Assembly: GCF_009829325.1 (NCBI RefSeq) | Contig: NZ_VUOS01000014.1 | Span: 1-64,000, forward strand | Length of the DNA stretch: 64,000 bases | Origin: Nocardia sp. CY41 | GTDB lineage: Bacteria > Actinomycetota > Actinomycetes > Mycobacteriales > Mycobacteriaceae | Direction of reading: 5' to 3' | The notes under the pieces: model-generated | Database searches by the model: none | Seen by the model: the letters and a program-made list of their open reading frames with translations, nothing else | Told to the model about the DNA's origin: nothing | Program-made: the position numbers and the translations under genes | Shown: positions 8,377 through 16,361 of the stretch, piece after piece | Position numbering within the stretch: position 1 is the first letter of the stretch | How the letters are laid out: each line of letters opens with the position of its first letter

Positions 8377-9513
8377 TCAGCAGGCGGGGTTGCTTTTCAC
8401 CCTGCCCGCGAGCCAATGCCGCAATTGTTCGTCATAGCCGATCGGCGCGCTGCGCTGCCGCGGTTCCAGGACCTGCCGATGGGTTTCCAGCAACGGAACG
8501 TCGTCGGCGGCCCGGACCAGCTGAGCGATCGCCAGCTGTCTGCTGGAGTACCCGGGATAGGGATAGAGGAGCAACGAGGTGGGCGTGTAACCACCGCCGT
8601 AGTTGAGTACCCGCAACGTCACCCCGCAACTGTCGCCCGACCGCAGCCGATCGCCGAGTTCCGCCAGCTTGGGACGGTCCTCCGGATGGAAGACGTCGAC
8701 GGGCCGGAAGAGATAGTCCCACCGCACCCACGGCGCGGGGTCCGTCAGCCAGTGCGAGATGCTGGTGTGCTCGAGCTGCACCACGGCCAGATGCGTGCCC
8801 GCCCGGCGGTGCGCCTCACGCAATCCGATGCGCTCCAAGGTGGGCCACGCCGCCGGCGCGTTCTCCGAGGTCACATCCTCGATCAGCCACCACGCGCCGC
8901 GGGTGCGCTCGTCGTCGCGGGCGCGGATGGTGATCCGCCACTGGGCCGGGCGTCCGAATCCGTGCACCACGGTGGTGTCGAACTGCATCCGCTCACCGGG
9001 CTTGGGGTCATAGAGGAGATCGAGGACCTCCGCGTGCCGATCGAAGCTCGAGACCCGGTGGAACAATTCCGCGATCGACATCCTCGGGACGTACTGTTCG
9101 GCGGTGCTGCCGGACAGCCGCGTGATCCCGCTCGGCTGCTGGATCGTCTGACTGCTCAGGTCCCAGATGGCGCCCACCGCGGGGCGCGGCGCGGCGACGC
9201 GCTCGGATGCCGGGCCCAGCCACAGTCGCACGGCGTGCACGTCGCCGGCCGGGCCGAAGATCGGGCGGATGAGCAGCTGGTGCCGACCCGCGCGCGTCTG
9301 GATGGCCAGGTCGACATCCTGCGCTTGGTCGTGCGCGGTATGGATCGCCTCCGTCAGGCCCGCGGTCGTCAGCTTGTCGTACAACGCGGGCGTTTTGGAC
9401 AGCGTGCGCTGCAACACCCGCTGCCAGCTCGCGAACTCACGCGGTGCATCCCCCACCGAGGCCACGGACATGCCGTCCGGCGCCAACGTCTCGATCGTCA
9501 CCCAAGGAATCAC
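8377..9513 (-). CDS. Two-domain sensor/regulator-like protein (GAF/PAS-like)
   Basis: 378 residues from a GTG, soluble, with no membrane segment. The N-terminal 120 residues look like an alpha+beta ligand-binding fold. A middle block (about 130-240) and a C-terminal block (about 250-360) have PAS-like spacing (W-R-I-T-I-R...W-W-L-I-E-D, then a Y-L-F-R-P-V-D-V-F-H-P-E-D strand-helix). Actinobacteria carry related proteins filed as DUF5593/DUF5628; I recall this without having checked. No kinase, output or DNA-binding domain is evident. It is the first gene of the operon, 16 bases before the TcpC-like gene, so it may sense or regulate for the secretion machine. A shared palindromic motif lies about 90 bases upstream. 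Confidence 0.5.
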   Translation of the reverse strand: MIPWVTIETLAPDGMSVASVGDAPREFASWQRVLQRTLSKTPALYDKLTTAGLTEAIHTAHDQAQDVDLAIQTRAGRHQLLIRPIFGPAGDVHAVRLWLGPASERVAAPRPAVGAIWDLSSQTIQQPSGITRLSGSTAEQYVPRMSIAELFHRVSSFDRHAEVLDLLYDPKPGERMQFDTTVVHGFGRPAQWRITIRARDDERTRGAWWLIEDVTSENAPAAWPTLERIGLREAHRRAGTHLAVVQLEHTSISHWLTDPAPWVRWDYLFRPVDVFHPEDRPKLAELGDRLRSGDSCGVTLRVLNYGGGYTPTSLLLYPYPGYSSRQLAIAQLVRAADDVPLLETHRQVLEPRQRSAPIGYDEQLRHWLAGRVKSNPAC

Positions 9514-9600
9514 TGCGCCACTTCGCTTCGCACTTGCCCGACCAGCCGTTCCTCCGGGTCCGCCTCAACCCGGATGAGACATCTTGTGACTCAGGCAATG

Positions 9601-9627
9601 TACCGTTATTTAGCGGCTCAATCAACC
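9601..9627. promoter_or_regulatory. Shared palindromic operator-like site, copy 1
   Basis: Contains CCGTTA-TT-TAGCGG within a longer block matching two other copies at 11429 and 11472 (consensus TACCGYTATKTARCGGC). It lies about 90 bases upstream of the gene starting at 9513 on the minus strand. The dyad and the repetition before three transcription units suggest a common transcription factor. The binding protein is unknown. Confidence 0.5.
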
Positions 9628-9878
9628 TGCGAGAGAACCGTCTGTCCTCATGAAGTCTCCGTCATGCTCATGGGACACGCGCAGGCGTGTTCATTTTGTT
9701 CACGTTACGTTCGGTCGAGCTACCCTCGTACCGGCGCGCAGCGCGACGGCACATCCGCCGCAAACCGGCGCACAAGATCAATGGCAACCGCCATCCGTGG
9801 CCGCTAGCATTCCCGTGGTTAATTCGGCCCGCAGCCGGAACCCGCTCTCGCCCAGGGCTTGTGCCGTTGCGCGAAAGG

Positions 9879-10772
9879 TCAGGCATTCCTTCCGGCCAGC
9901 GCCAGCACACCTGCGCCCATAATCGTCGCGATATCCCCGAGTTGCGAGGGAATCACGCGCAACCCGGGCAGGAAGCTCAGCCTGGCATGCGTGGCGACGG
10001 CTTCGCCCAGCGGTTTCCACAACACGGGTCCCGCTCCTGCCAGCGAGCCGCCGACCACCACGAGGTCGATGTCGAGCAATGCGGCCACCGAAGCGATCGC
10101 CCGGCCCAGCGCCGTGCCCGCCCGGCCCAGCGCCGCGGCCGGGATGTCCTCGCCTACGCGGGCTGCCTCCAGCAGCTCCGGCACCGATGTGCCGGCCCAG
10201 CCCTGCTCCCGCGCCCAGCGCACCACGGCCAGGCCGCCTGCGACCGCCTCCAGGCATCCGCGGCCGCCACACGAGCACCGATCGTCGAACCCGGGAACCA
10301 GGACATGACCCACGTGGCCGGCGTTGCCGGTGCGCCCCACCAAGCTGAAGCCGCCTACCACGACGCCGCCGGTGATGCGATCGGAGACGCCGATCGCCAG
10401 ACTGTCCATCACTCCGCTCGTCGCGCCGAAACCTCGCTCCGCCAGCGCCAGGCACACGCCGTCCAGCGCGAGCGGAACCTGCGCTTCCGTGAACAGCTTC
10501 CGCGCGGCTCCGACGATGCCGAAACCCGCTCGCCACTCCGGAACATCGGCGGGAGCGATCACGCCGGCCGCCATATCGATCGGCCCGGCCGAAGCGATGC
10601 CGAGGGCGGTGACCTGGTTACCGCCCGCGACCTCGAGCAACAATTCCTGGCATCGGTCCCAGGCGCCCGTCGCCGGGATCGGGATCCTCCGGATGTCGTC
10701 GGTGTCGACATCGTCGGCGACCCTGGTCGCCGCGAAGCCCGACGACCCGATCTCCAATGCCAGCACTGTCAT
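9879..10772 (-). CDS. ROK-family protein (sugar kinase fold)
   Basis: 297 residues without an N-terminal DNA-binding domain. The ROK zinc signature is clear: GHVGH followed by C-x-C-G-G-x-G-C-L-E (about 165-185), with a glycine-rich phosphate-binding region (VVVGGSLAG) near 235. The catalytic-region Asp is present (ALDG, about 102). The usual N-terminal phosphate loop D-x-G-G-T is replaced by EIGSSG, so ATP binding and kinase activity are doubtful. ROK members are glucokinases, N-acetylhexosamine kinases or repressors. It follows the WhiB-like gene by 50 bases on the same strand and could be co-transcribed. Confidence 0.75.
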   Translation of the reverse strand: MTVLALEIGSSGFAATRVADDVDTDDIRRIPIPATGAWDRCQELLLEVAGGNQVTALGIASAGPIDMAAGVIAPADVPEWRAGFGIVGAARKLFTEAQVPLALDGVCLALAERGFGATSGVMDSLAIGVSDRITGGVVVGGFSLVGRTGNAGHVGHVLVPGFDDRCSCGGRGCLEAVAGGLAVVRWAREQGWAGTSVPELLEAARVGEDIPAAALGRAGTALGRAIASVAALLDIDLVVVGGSLAGAGPVLWKPLGEAVATHARLSFLPGLRVIPSQLGDIATIMGAGVLALAGRNA

Positions 10773-10822
10773 GAGTTACACACCACCGAAGGACTCGACA
10801 CGGAAAACTGCACGCAGCATAG

Positions 10823-11275
10823 TCACAGACCGTCGGTGCCGGTCGGTTTGAGGGGTTGGCCGAGCACGATGTGCCGCCGGGGCGCGGGAAGAGTGGAGAC
10901 CGTGCGCAGCGGACGCGGTCCGGTACGGATGATCCGCATGGGGCGCTTGTGGTCGATCGGAGCGGCGCGGTGCCGGTCCAGGTTCTCGATGACGCCGCCG
11001 GAGTTGTCGTAGGCGACGCCGGCCCAGATCATCGCGCGGGGACCGTCACCGCGGGAGGTCAGCATCTGCGCCAGCTGTTGGCACTGCACGAGCAAGGGGC
11101 AACTCTGGCAGGTGCGCACTGCTGCTCGCCAGGCATCCGGATTCCCGGTGTCCATGTCCCAGTTGTCGGGGACGTCGGCACATGGGGGCCGCTGGTTCGA
11201 CTTTGCCGGAATCGACGAGACCTTTGCTGATGCAATGGATCCCGTGTCCATCGGAAGAGTTCGCGTAATGCTCAT
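10823..11275 (-). CDS. WhiB-like iron-sulfur regulator
   Basis: 150 residues from the ATG at 11275. I chose this start over ATGs at 11281 and 11341 because GGAG sits 6 bases before it. Four cysteines are spaced as in WhiB proteins: Cys32, then C-x2-C-x5-C at 56, 59 and 65, which ligate a [4Fe-4S] cluster. The usual G-V/I-W-G-G turn is altered to M-I-W-A-G-V, and a basic C-terminal tail with RRH and KRP follows. WhiB proteins are small redox-sensitive transcription factors, often acting with sigma factors. A shared palindrome lies about 155 bases upstream. Degenerate turn noted, so specificity is unclear. Confidence 0.75.
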   Translation of the reverse strand: MSITRTLPMDTGSIASAKVSSIPAKSNQRPPCADVPDNWDMDTGNPDAWRAAVRTCQSCPLLVQCQQLAQMLTSRGDGPRAMIWAGVAYDNSGGVIENLDRHRAAPIDHKRPMRIIRTGPRPLRTVSTLPAPRRHIVLGQPLKPTGTDGL

Positions 11276-11428
11276 AGCCATCTCCGGGGATGCCGAGCAC
11301 ACACCTGTTGCAGGTGCGTGGCCCATGGATCGGACGGTCATCAGGGCTGCTCAACAGTCCCCGGAACCCAGCCGCGATAAGCTGGTCTACGCACGGTAGC
11401 CCACTGTTGCCCAGCACACAACCTCTTG

Positions 11429-11454
11429 TACCGCTATGTAACGGCTCGTTGACC
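11429..11454. promoter_or_regulatory. Shared palindromic operator-like site, copy 2
   Basis: CCGCTA-TG-TAACGG in the block TACCGCTATGTAACGGCTCG, closely matching the copies at 9601 and 11472. It lies in the divergent region between the WhiB-like gene (start 11275, minus) and the MerR gene (start 11543, plus), so it could control either. Confidence 0.5.
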
Positions 11455-11471
11455 TTGAAGCAATACCCAGC

Positions 11472-11496
11472 TACCGTATTTAACGGCACGTTATGA
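11472..11496. promoter_or_regulatory. Shared palindromic operator-like site, copy 3
   Basis: TACCGTATTTAACGGCACG, one base shorter in the centre than the other two copies. It is 47 bases upstream of the MerR gene and immediately before a second, different palindrome. Confidence 0.45.
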
Positions 11497-11530
11497 AACG
11501 GACCGTTTTCCACGGGGGCCCGACTATGGT
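11496..11530 (+). promoter_or_regulatory. Palindrome and -10 of the merR promoter
   Basis: AAACGG-A-CCGTTT (11496-11508) is a perfect 6-bp dyad. It is followed by TATGGT (11525-11530), a plausible -10 hexamer only 12 bases before the MerR start codon at 11543. No Shine-Dalgarno sequence precedes that codon, so a leaderless message is likely. The dyad sits where a -35-proximal operator would. Confidence 0.4.
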
Positions 11531-11542
11531 TTCCTTTTAAAC

Positions 11543-12265
11543 ATGGCTGCAGACTCTGAATTCACGATCGACGAACTGGCACGGGCAGCCGACACCACCG
11601 TGCGCAGCGTCCGCGTGTACCACGAGCGAGGGCTCCTGCCCTCGCCGGAGGTGCGCGGGCGGATCGGGTATTACGGGTCGGACCACCTCAACCGGCTGCA
11701 AACCATCAGCCGCCTGCTGGGGCGTGGCATGAAGCTGAACGGGATCAGGGAGCTGCTCGAGGCCTGGGACCGCGGCGACGGACTCGCCGATGTGCTCGGC
11801 GTGAAGAACGCGAACGCGGCCGAACCGGATCCGGAAGCCACCACCGAGCCACAGGACAGCTACGCCGAGTTGCCGGACTACGCGAAGCAGGCGCTGGCCT
11901 CCAGCGAAGACCCGCTCGAGGCGTACCGGGTCACCAATCCGCGATGCTGCGATCTGGCCACCCGGCTCGCGGACACCGGGCTGCCGATGCAGGACACGTT
12001 CCAGTTGGTCGAGCGCCTGCGCGCGGACTGCGATCGCATCGCCGACCGCTTCGCCACCGAGCTGTTCTACCGCCTCGCCGGGCAGACCTACGAAGAATCC
12101 GCACGGACTCCGCGGGATCGCACGAAGCTGGAGACCGATCTGGCGATCGCCCGGTTGATCGTCACCCGCGCCACCTCGGAGCTGATCGATCAGGCGTTCG
12201 CCCGGCACTCCGAGCTGCCGTCGCCCACAGTGGCCTCCACCCCGCAGCTGCAAGCGGAGCAGTGA
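11543..12265 (+). CDS. MerR-family transcriptional regulator
   Basis: 240 residues. The N-terminus is a winged helix of MerR type: F-T-I-D-E-L-A-R-A-A-D-T-T-V-R-S-V-R-V-Y-H-E-R-G-L-L, then the wing R-G-R-I-G-Y-Y (about 7-50). A coupling helix (LQTISRLLGRGM) follows. The C-terminal 130 residues are an acidic linker and a helical domain with no metal-binding cysteine cluster, so this is not a classical metal sensor. The family usually activates by untwisting a long-spacer promoter. It is divergent from the WhiB-like gene, and the two may share control elements between them. Confidence 0.85.
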   Translation: MAADSEFTIDELARAADTTVRSVRVYHERGLLPSPEVRGRIGYYGSDHLNRLQTISRLLGRGMKLNGIRELLEAWDRGDGLADVLGVKNANAAEPDPEATTEPQDSYAELPDYAKQALASSEDPLEAYRVTNPRCCDLATRLADTGLPMQDTFQLVERLRADCDRIADRFATELFYRLAGQTYEESARTPRDRTKLETDLAIARLIVTRATSELIDQAFARHSELPSPTVASTPQLQAEQ

Positions 12266-12316
12266 CGACACGGACGCGAACCGACCGTTCTCTTATTTCC
12301 ATCCGGCACGGTTCAA

Positions 12317-12584
12317 TACTTAGGTAGACAAATCCGTTCGGCTCTTTCGAGCGGTGCGCCGACGGTGCCGGCGGAAAATCCGTTGCGCTTGCCTTCGGGC
12401 ATCGAACACGGACCCCGCGAACCAGTGAACCCACCCGGGCTCGATCGGTGCCGAAGAGTTGCCACGAGGTGCCCGGCGACGGCTTCCTGCAACCGGAGCG
12501 GTGCACCCACGCTCCCGTGACGGCGCGAGCGTCCGCGCCGCCGCACACACGAAACCTACTGGGATACGTAGGTATACCGATCCG
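12317..12584. repeat. Two near-identical 20-mers in a gene-free stretch
   Basis: TACTTAGGTAGACAAATCCG (12317-12336) and TACGTAGGTATACCGATCCG (12565-12584) agree at 16 of 20 positions in the same orientation. They lie in the 395-base gap between merR and tRNA-Pro, where I find no credible gene. Their role is unknown. Confidence 0.3.
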
Positions 12585-12661
12585 TCGACAGAAGACGGCG
12601 GACCGATGCGACTACCGCGGGCGTCGAACAAAATTCGATCGCGAAAGAGCCCCCCGAACGT

Positions 12662-12738
<77 letters not shown>

Positions 12739-12788
12739 TGGCCCTCGTCGGCGGCCGGGGCGGGCCGCCGACGAGGATGAACACTCCG

Positions 12789-12862
<74 letters not shown>

Positions 12863-13892
12863 AGGCATACGACACCGATGGGATCGCCACGATGTCGTGT
12901 GCGATCCGACTGTACCGAACCCGACTTCCGAAACGCCAATCAGCCCCCCGCGCAGCGCGATCTCGCAGGTTGCCCGCCGGAGCGCTCCGGGGTTGCCGCG
13001 CACAGTCTCGCACGACCGGTCCGCCGGAGCCCGGCGGCGCGCGCACACGAAATTTTAAAGGCTGTTTTTCATTGAAACTCTGGCGTGTCGGATTCCGGTG
13101 GGCGAAACTCGAATGACACACCTGTCACCCCAGGAACTTCGCTCGAGGGAATTCCGATGAGGACCGCACGACTCGCCGTCACGGCCGACGCGCTCGGCGT
13201 CTCACCGAGCCACGGCCACCGGCCCCGGAGGGAGTCGAAGCGGTGCGCGCCGGGAGCGAGCCCGTCGCACGGGCCGCCGGCCGATCGCGCACCGGCTCCG
13301 CCTGCGGAGGCGCCGGCGCGCCCTCGACGCGGCCGGGCGCTCATCGCCCACCCGGGCGAGCCGGGCTCCGGCGTCAGGCCCGGGAGCGGTGGCCTACCGT
13401 GGCCGCCGCACCGCGGGCGGACCGCGAGCAGGCGCCCGCCACCGGAACGCTCGGCACCATCATCCGGAACTCGACAGGGAAGGCGAGGACCTCGCGTGCG
13501 AGGACAGATTCTCGTGAAGCGGGTGGCACCGGGACGGTCCGGACCGTCCCCGCGGCCAGCGCACCACTCCCCGCACACTTCGTACCGCGTGTCGCCAGCG
13601 CGTCGCGCCGCGATTTTGCAGCGAACCGGAATCGGGTGTAACACCAACGCGACGGGAACGATCACATACCCGGTCGCCATTCACCGAGCATCGAGAACAC
13701 GTTGCAAATCACCACTTTTCGATGCCGAGTGGCTTGCTAGGATCCTTTTTGCCGGACGGGGGTATCTGGAAAGGGGGCGGTGAGCGTGCGCCGAACCAGG
13801 TGGACACAACCGCGCAGCAGTGGGAACGATCAGGGTGACGCCGGCACCTGTGTGCTCACAGGGCATCCGGGTACCGACGTCGCTCACACCGG
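12863..13892. other. About 1 kb without a supportable gene
   Basis: Frames here are long only because the DNA is very rich in G+C. Their translations are dominated by Arg, Pro, Ala, Gly and Ser, with no motif and no good ribosome binding site. An A+T-rich patch at 13050-13075 could hold a promoter for the tRNA genes. The 150 bases before 13893 should carry the promoter of the GGDEF gene, but no clear hexamers stand out. Confidence 0.4.
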
Positions 13893-14852
13893 GTGAGTCC
13901 GATGTCGGCCGATATCGAGCCCCCGGTAGCCGCCATGGCCCGTGCCTGGGCCCGTGCGGTCTGCGCCGAGCCCGGGTCGGGCGCGGCGCCCCAGCAGTTG
14001 GAACCCGTGCTGATCGAGATCGTCGAGCGCCTGCTCACGCTCGCCAGGTCGGAGCCGTTCCCGGTACCCGAAGCGCGCATGCTCGGGGCCCGGCTCGCCG
14101 AGGCGCCCTTCGACCGGATCCGGATGCTGGCGCAGGCCACGCGCTGGCTGCTCGGTTTCCCGTCCGGCGCGCCCGGTTCGCTGGTGGCCACCCGCTGGCC
14201 GTTCATCGCCAGTCAGGCCATCGACAGTTACGCCCAGGCGCTGCAGGAGCGCGCCCTGGCGCAACAAGAGCAGAATCTGTCGGCCAAGGTGTCGCTGCGG
14301 GTGCAGGAGATCGCCGCGTTGCAGCACCGACTGCGCCACGAGGCCACCCACGACGCGCTCACCGACCTGGCCAATCGGACGCTGCTGCAGGACAAGGTCC
14401 GCCTGATGGCCACCGACCCGACTCGCGGCGTCGGGCTGCTGCTGATCGACTTGGACCGGTTCAAGCAGATCAACGACGGATACGGCCATGCGATCGGCGA
14501 CGAGGTGCTGGTCGAGCTGGCCGGCCGGCTGCGCGAAGCCTGTCCGCCGGATACGGTGATCTGCCGGTACGGCGGCGACGAGTTCGTGCTCGCGACCAAT
14601 CCCCACCACAACAATCTCGGTGATCTCGCGCACCGGATCGTGGCCGCACTGCGTGACCCGGTCTGGTCGTCGGCGGGGCCGGTACCCGTGTCGGCCAGCG
14701 TCGGGACCGCCTACAACCCGCCGGGCAGCCCGCTGGATTTCACCGATCTGATCCGCCGCGCCGACCGGGCGATGTACTCGGCGAAGACGGCCGGTGGCCG
14801 CCGCTTCGCCCTCGCGGACGAGCCCGACATCGACACCGCCGTCGCGGGCTGA
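13893..14852 (+). CDS. GGDEF diguanylate cyclase-like protein
   Basis: 319 residues from a GTG at 13893. An ATG at 13902 preceded by GGTGAG is an equally good start. Residues 1-125 are a helical N-terminal region without membrane segments, and a short coiled coil (about 120-150) leads into the GGDEF domain (about 150-310). The active-site signature RYGGDEF is intact at 225-231, and the metal/nucleotide region IDLDRFKQIND is present, so c-di-GMP synthesis is expected. I do not see an RxxD inhibitory site before it. No EAL domain follows. It converges with nei across a shared hairpin. Confidence 0.85.
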   Translation: MSPMSADIEPPVAAMARAWARAVCAEPGSGAAPQQLEPVLIEIVERLLTLARSEPFPVPEARMLGARLAEAPFDRIRMLAQATRWLLGFPSGAPGSLVATRWPFIASQAIDSYAQALQERALAQQEQNLSAKVSLRVQEIAALQHRLRHEATHDALTDLANRTLLQDKVRLMATDPTRGVGLLLIDLDRFKQINDGYGHAIGDEVLVELAGRLREACPPDTVICRYGGDEFVLATNPHHNNLGDLAHRIVAALRDPVWSSAGPVPVSASVGTAYNPPGSPLDFTDLIRRADRAMYSAKTAGGRRFALADEPDIDTAVAG

Positions 14853-14883
14853 CCGGGCCGCACGGCGGCGGTCCGGTCAGCCC
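14846..14883. terminator. Bidirectional hairpin between the GGDEF gene and nei
   Basis: GGGCTGACCGG (14846-14856) and CCGGTCAGCCC (14873-14883) form an 11-bp perfect stem that overlaps both stop codons of the converging genes. Confidence 0.75.
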
Positions 14884-15689
14884 GGTTGGCAGCTGGGGCA
14901 CCAGAACAGATTCCTGGCCTGCATCACCTGGTGGGCGGTCGGCGTTCCGCACAGCCGGCAGGGGGCGCCCTGGCGGCGGTAGACGTAGGTGCGCGGACGA
15001 TCCGGGGCGTAGGAGGGCTCACCGTGATCGTGTTCGGGTCGCACCACGACCATCTTCCCGACGCGCACGCCCACCCGCATCAGCGCGACCAGATCAGCCC
15101 ACATGTCGGCCCATTCACCCACGGACAGCTCCGTGCCGGGGCGATGCGGCGAGATCCGATGGCGGAACAGCAGTTCCGCCCGATAGACGTTACCGACCCC
15201 GGCGAGCACCTGCTGGTCCATCAGCAGCGCACCGATCGGCCTGCGGGAACGATGGATACGCTGCCACGCCCGGTCCGGGTCCGCGCCGCGCCGCAGTGGG
15301 TCCGGACCCAGCCGGTCGGTGAGCGCGACGACCTCCGGCGGCAGCAGAATCTCGCACGCTGCGGGTCCGCGCAGGTCGGTGCCGAAGCCCGGCTGTCCGT
15401 CCGGTCCGCCGACCATGCGCATCCGCACCTGCCCGACCGGCTCCCCCATCGGCAGCCCGGACTCGGTGAACGTGCCGTACAAGCCCAGATGCACGTGCAC
15501 GACCAAGCCCGAGTCGTAGTGATGCAACAGGTGTTTGCCCCACGCCTCGGATTTCGTCAGCATCTGCCCGTCCACCCGGGCCGCTCCCGCGGCGAACTTC
15601 CCCTGTGGGCTCGACACGCGCACCACACCGCCCGCGAACCGACGCTGATGCAGCCGCGCGAGACGGTGCAGTGTATGTCCTTCCGGCAC
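14877..15689 (-). CDS. nei: Formamidopyrimidine/endonuclease VIII-type DNA glycosylase
   Basis: 270 residues. After removal of Met the N-terminal Pro is the Schiff-base nucleophile, followed by the catalytic Glu (PEGHTLHRLA). The helix-two-turn-helix region (MDQQVLAGVGNVYRAELLF, about 160-178) binds DNA, and a C-terminal zinc finger C-x2-C...C-x2-C ends the protein. The enzyme excises oxidised bases and nicks the strand by beta/delta elimination in base excision repair. The PEGHT start is typical of the Nei branch and recalls M. tuberculosis Rv2464c. The gene begins 23 bases after rpiB ends on the same strand. Confidence 0.9.
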   Translation of the reverse strand: MPEGHTLHRLARLHQRRFAGGVVRVSSPQGKFAAGAARVDGQMLTKSEAWGKHLLHHYDSGLVVHVHLGLYGTFTESGLPMGEPVGQVRMRMVGGPDGQPGFGTDLRGPAACEILLPPEVVALTDRLGPDPLRRGADPDRAWQRIHRSRRPIGALLMDQQVLAGVGNVYRAELLFRHRISPHRPGTELSVGEWADMWADLVALMRVGVRVGKMVVVRPEHDHGEPSYAPDRPRTYVYRRQGAPCRLCGTPTAHQVMQARNLFWCPSCQPG

Positions 15690-15712
15690 AGCCGGTTACG
15701 ACCTGCGTGCGC

Positions 15713-16195
15713 TCAGTACGCGGGAACCGCCGGGGCGATGCCGGTCTTCTCGTACTCCGCCAGGATGTCGATGCGCCGCTGGTGGCGCTCCTCGTCCGAC
15801 CACGGGGTGGACACGAACGCGTCCACGATGGCCAGCGCCTCCTCGGTCGAGTGCATGCGGCCACCGATGCCGATCAGCTGCGCGTTGTTGTGCTCGCGGG
15901 CCAGCTTCGCGGTCTCCACGCTCCAGGCCAGCGCGCAGCGGGCGCCGGGCACCTTGTTGGCGGCGATCTGCTCGCCATTGCCGCTGCCGCCGAACACCAG
16001 GCCGAGGCTGCCGGGGTCGGCGACCGTCCGGCGGGCCGCCTCGATGCAGAAGGCGGGGTAGTCGTCGAGCGCGTCGTACTCGAGCGCGCCGCAGTCGACG
16101 ACCTCGTGGCCCGCCTGCTCGAGATGGGCCTTGACGTGATTCTTCAGTTCGAAACCGGCATGGTCGGCACCCAGGTAAACGCGCATGGCTGGCAT
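15713..16195 (-). CDS. rpiB: Ribose-5-phosphate isomerase B
   Basis: 160 residues, the usual RpiB length. It begins with V-Y-L-G-A-D-H-A-G-F-E-L-K, the substrate-binding strand-loop, and carries the anion-hole loop G-G-S-G-N-G-E-Q (69-76). Glu75 in that loop is the base used by the mycobacterial enzyme in place of a cysteine. A second ATG three codons in is possible. It interconverts ribose-5-phosphate and ribulose-5-phosphate in the pentose phosphate pathway and works as a dimer. It is followed closely by nei on the same strand. Confidence 0.95.
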   Translation of the reverse strand: MPAMRVYLGADHAGFELKNHVKAHLEQAGHEVVDCGALEYDALDDYPAFCIEAARRTVADPGSLGLVFGGSGNGEQIAANKVPGARCALAWSVETAKLAREHNNAQLIGIGGRMHSTEEALAIVDAFVSTPWSDEERHQRRIDILAEYEKTGIAPAVPAY

Positions 16196-16361
16196 TGTGT
16201 CAGGCGTCCGCGACGCGGCGGCAACAGGGCACGCCCCGCGATCAACACCGCGGTGGGCCCGCGCGAATCGACTGATACGACAGCTGTGTTCGCGGCCACA
16301 AGCCCCGGTGACACGGCCGACGCGCCGACCCCGTTCCCGGCAACTGAATAGAGTTCATCCC

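Noticed and set aside
13085..13783. A 232-residue plus-strand frame between tRNA-Gly and the GGDEF gene
   Set aside because: Arg/Pro/Ser/Ala-rich, no ribosome binding site, no family signal; the opposite-strand frame at 13069-13680 is equally poor.
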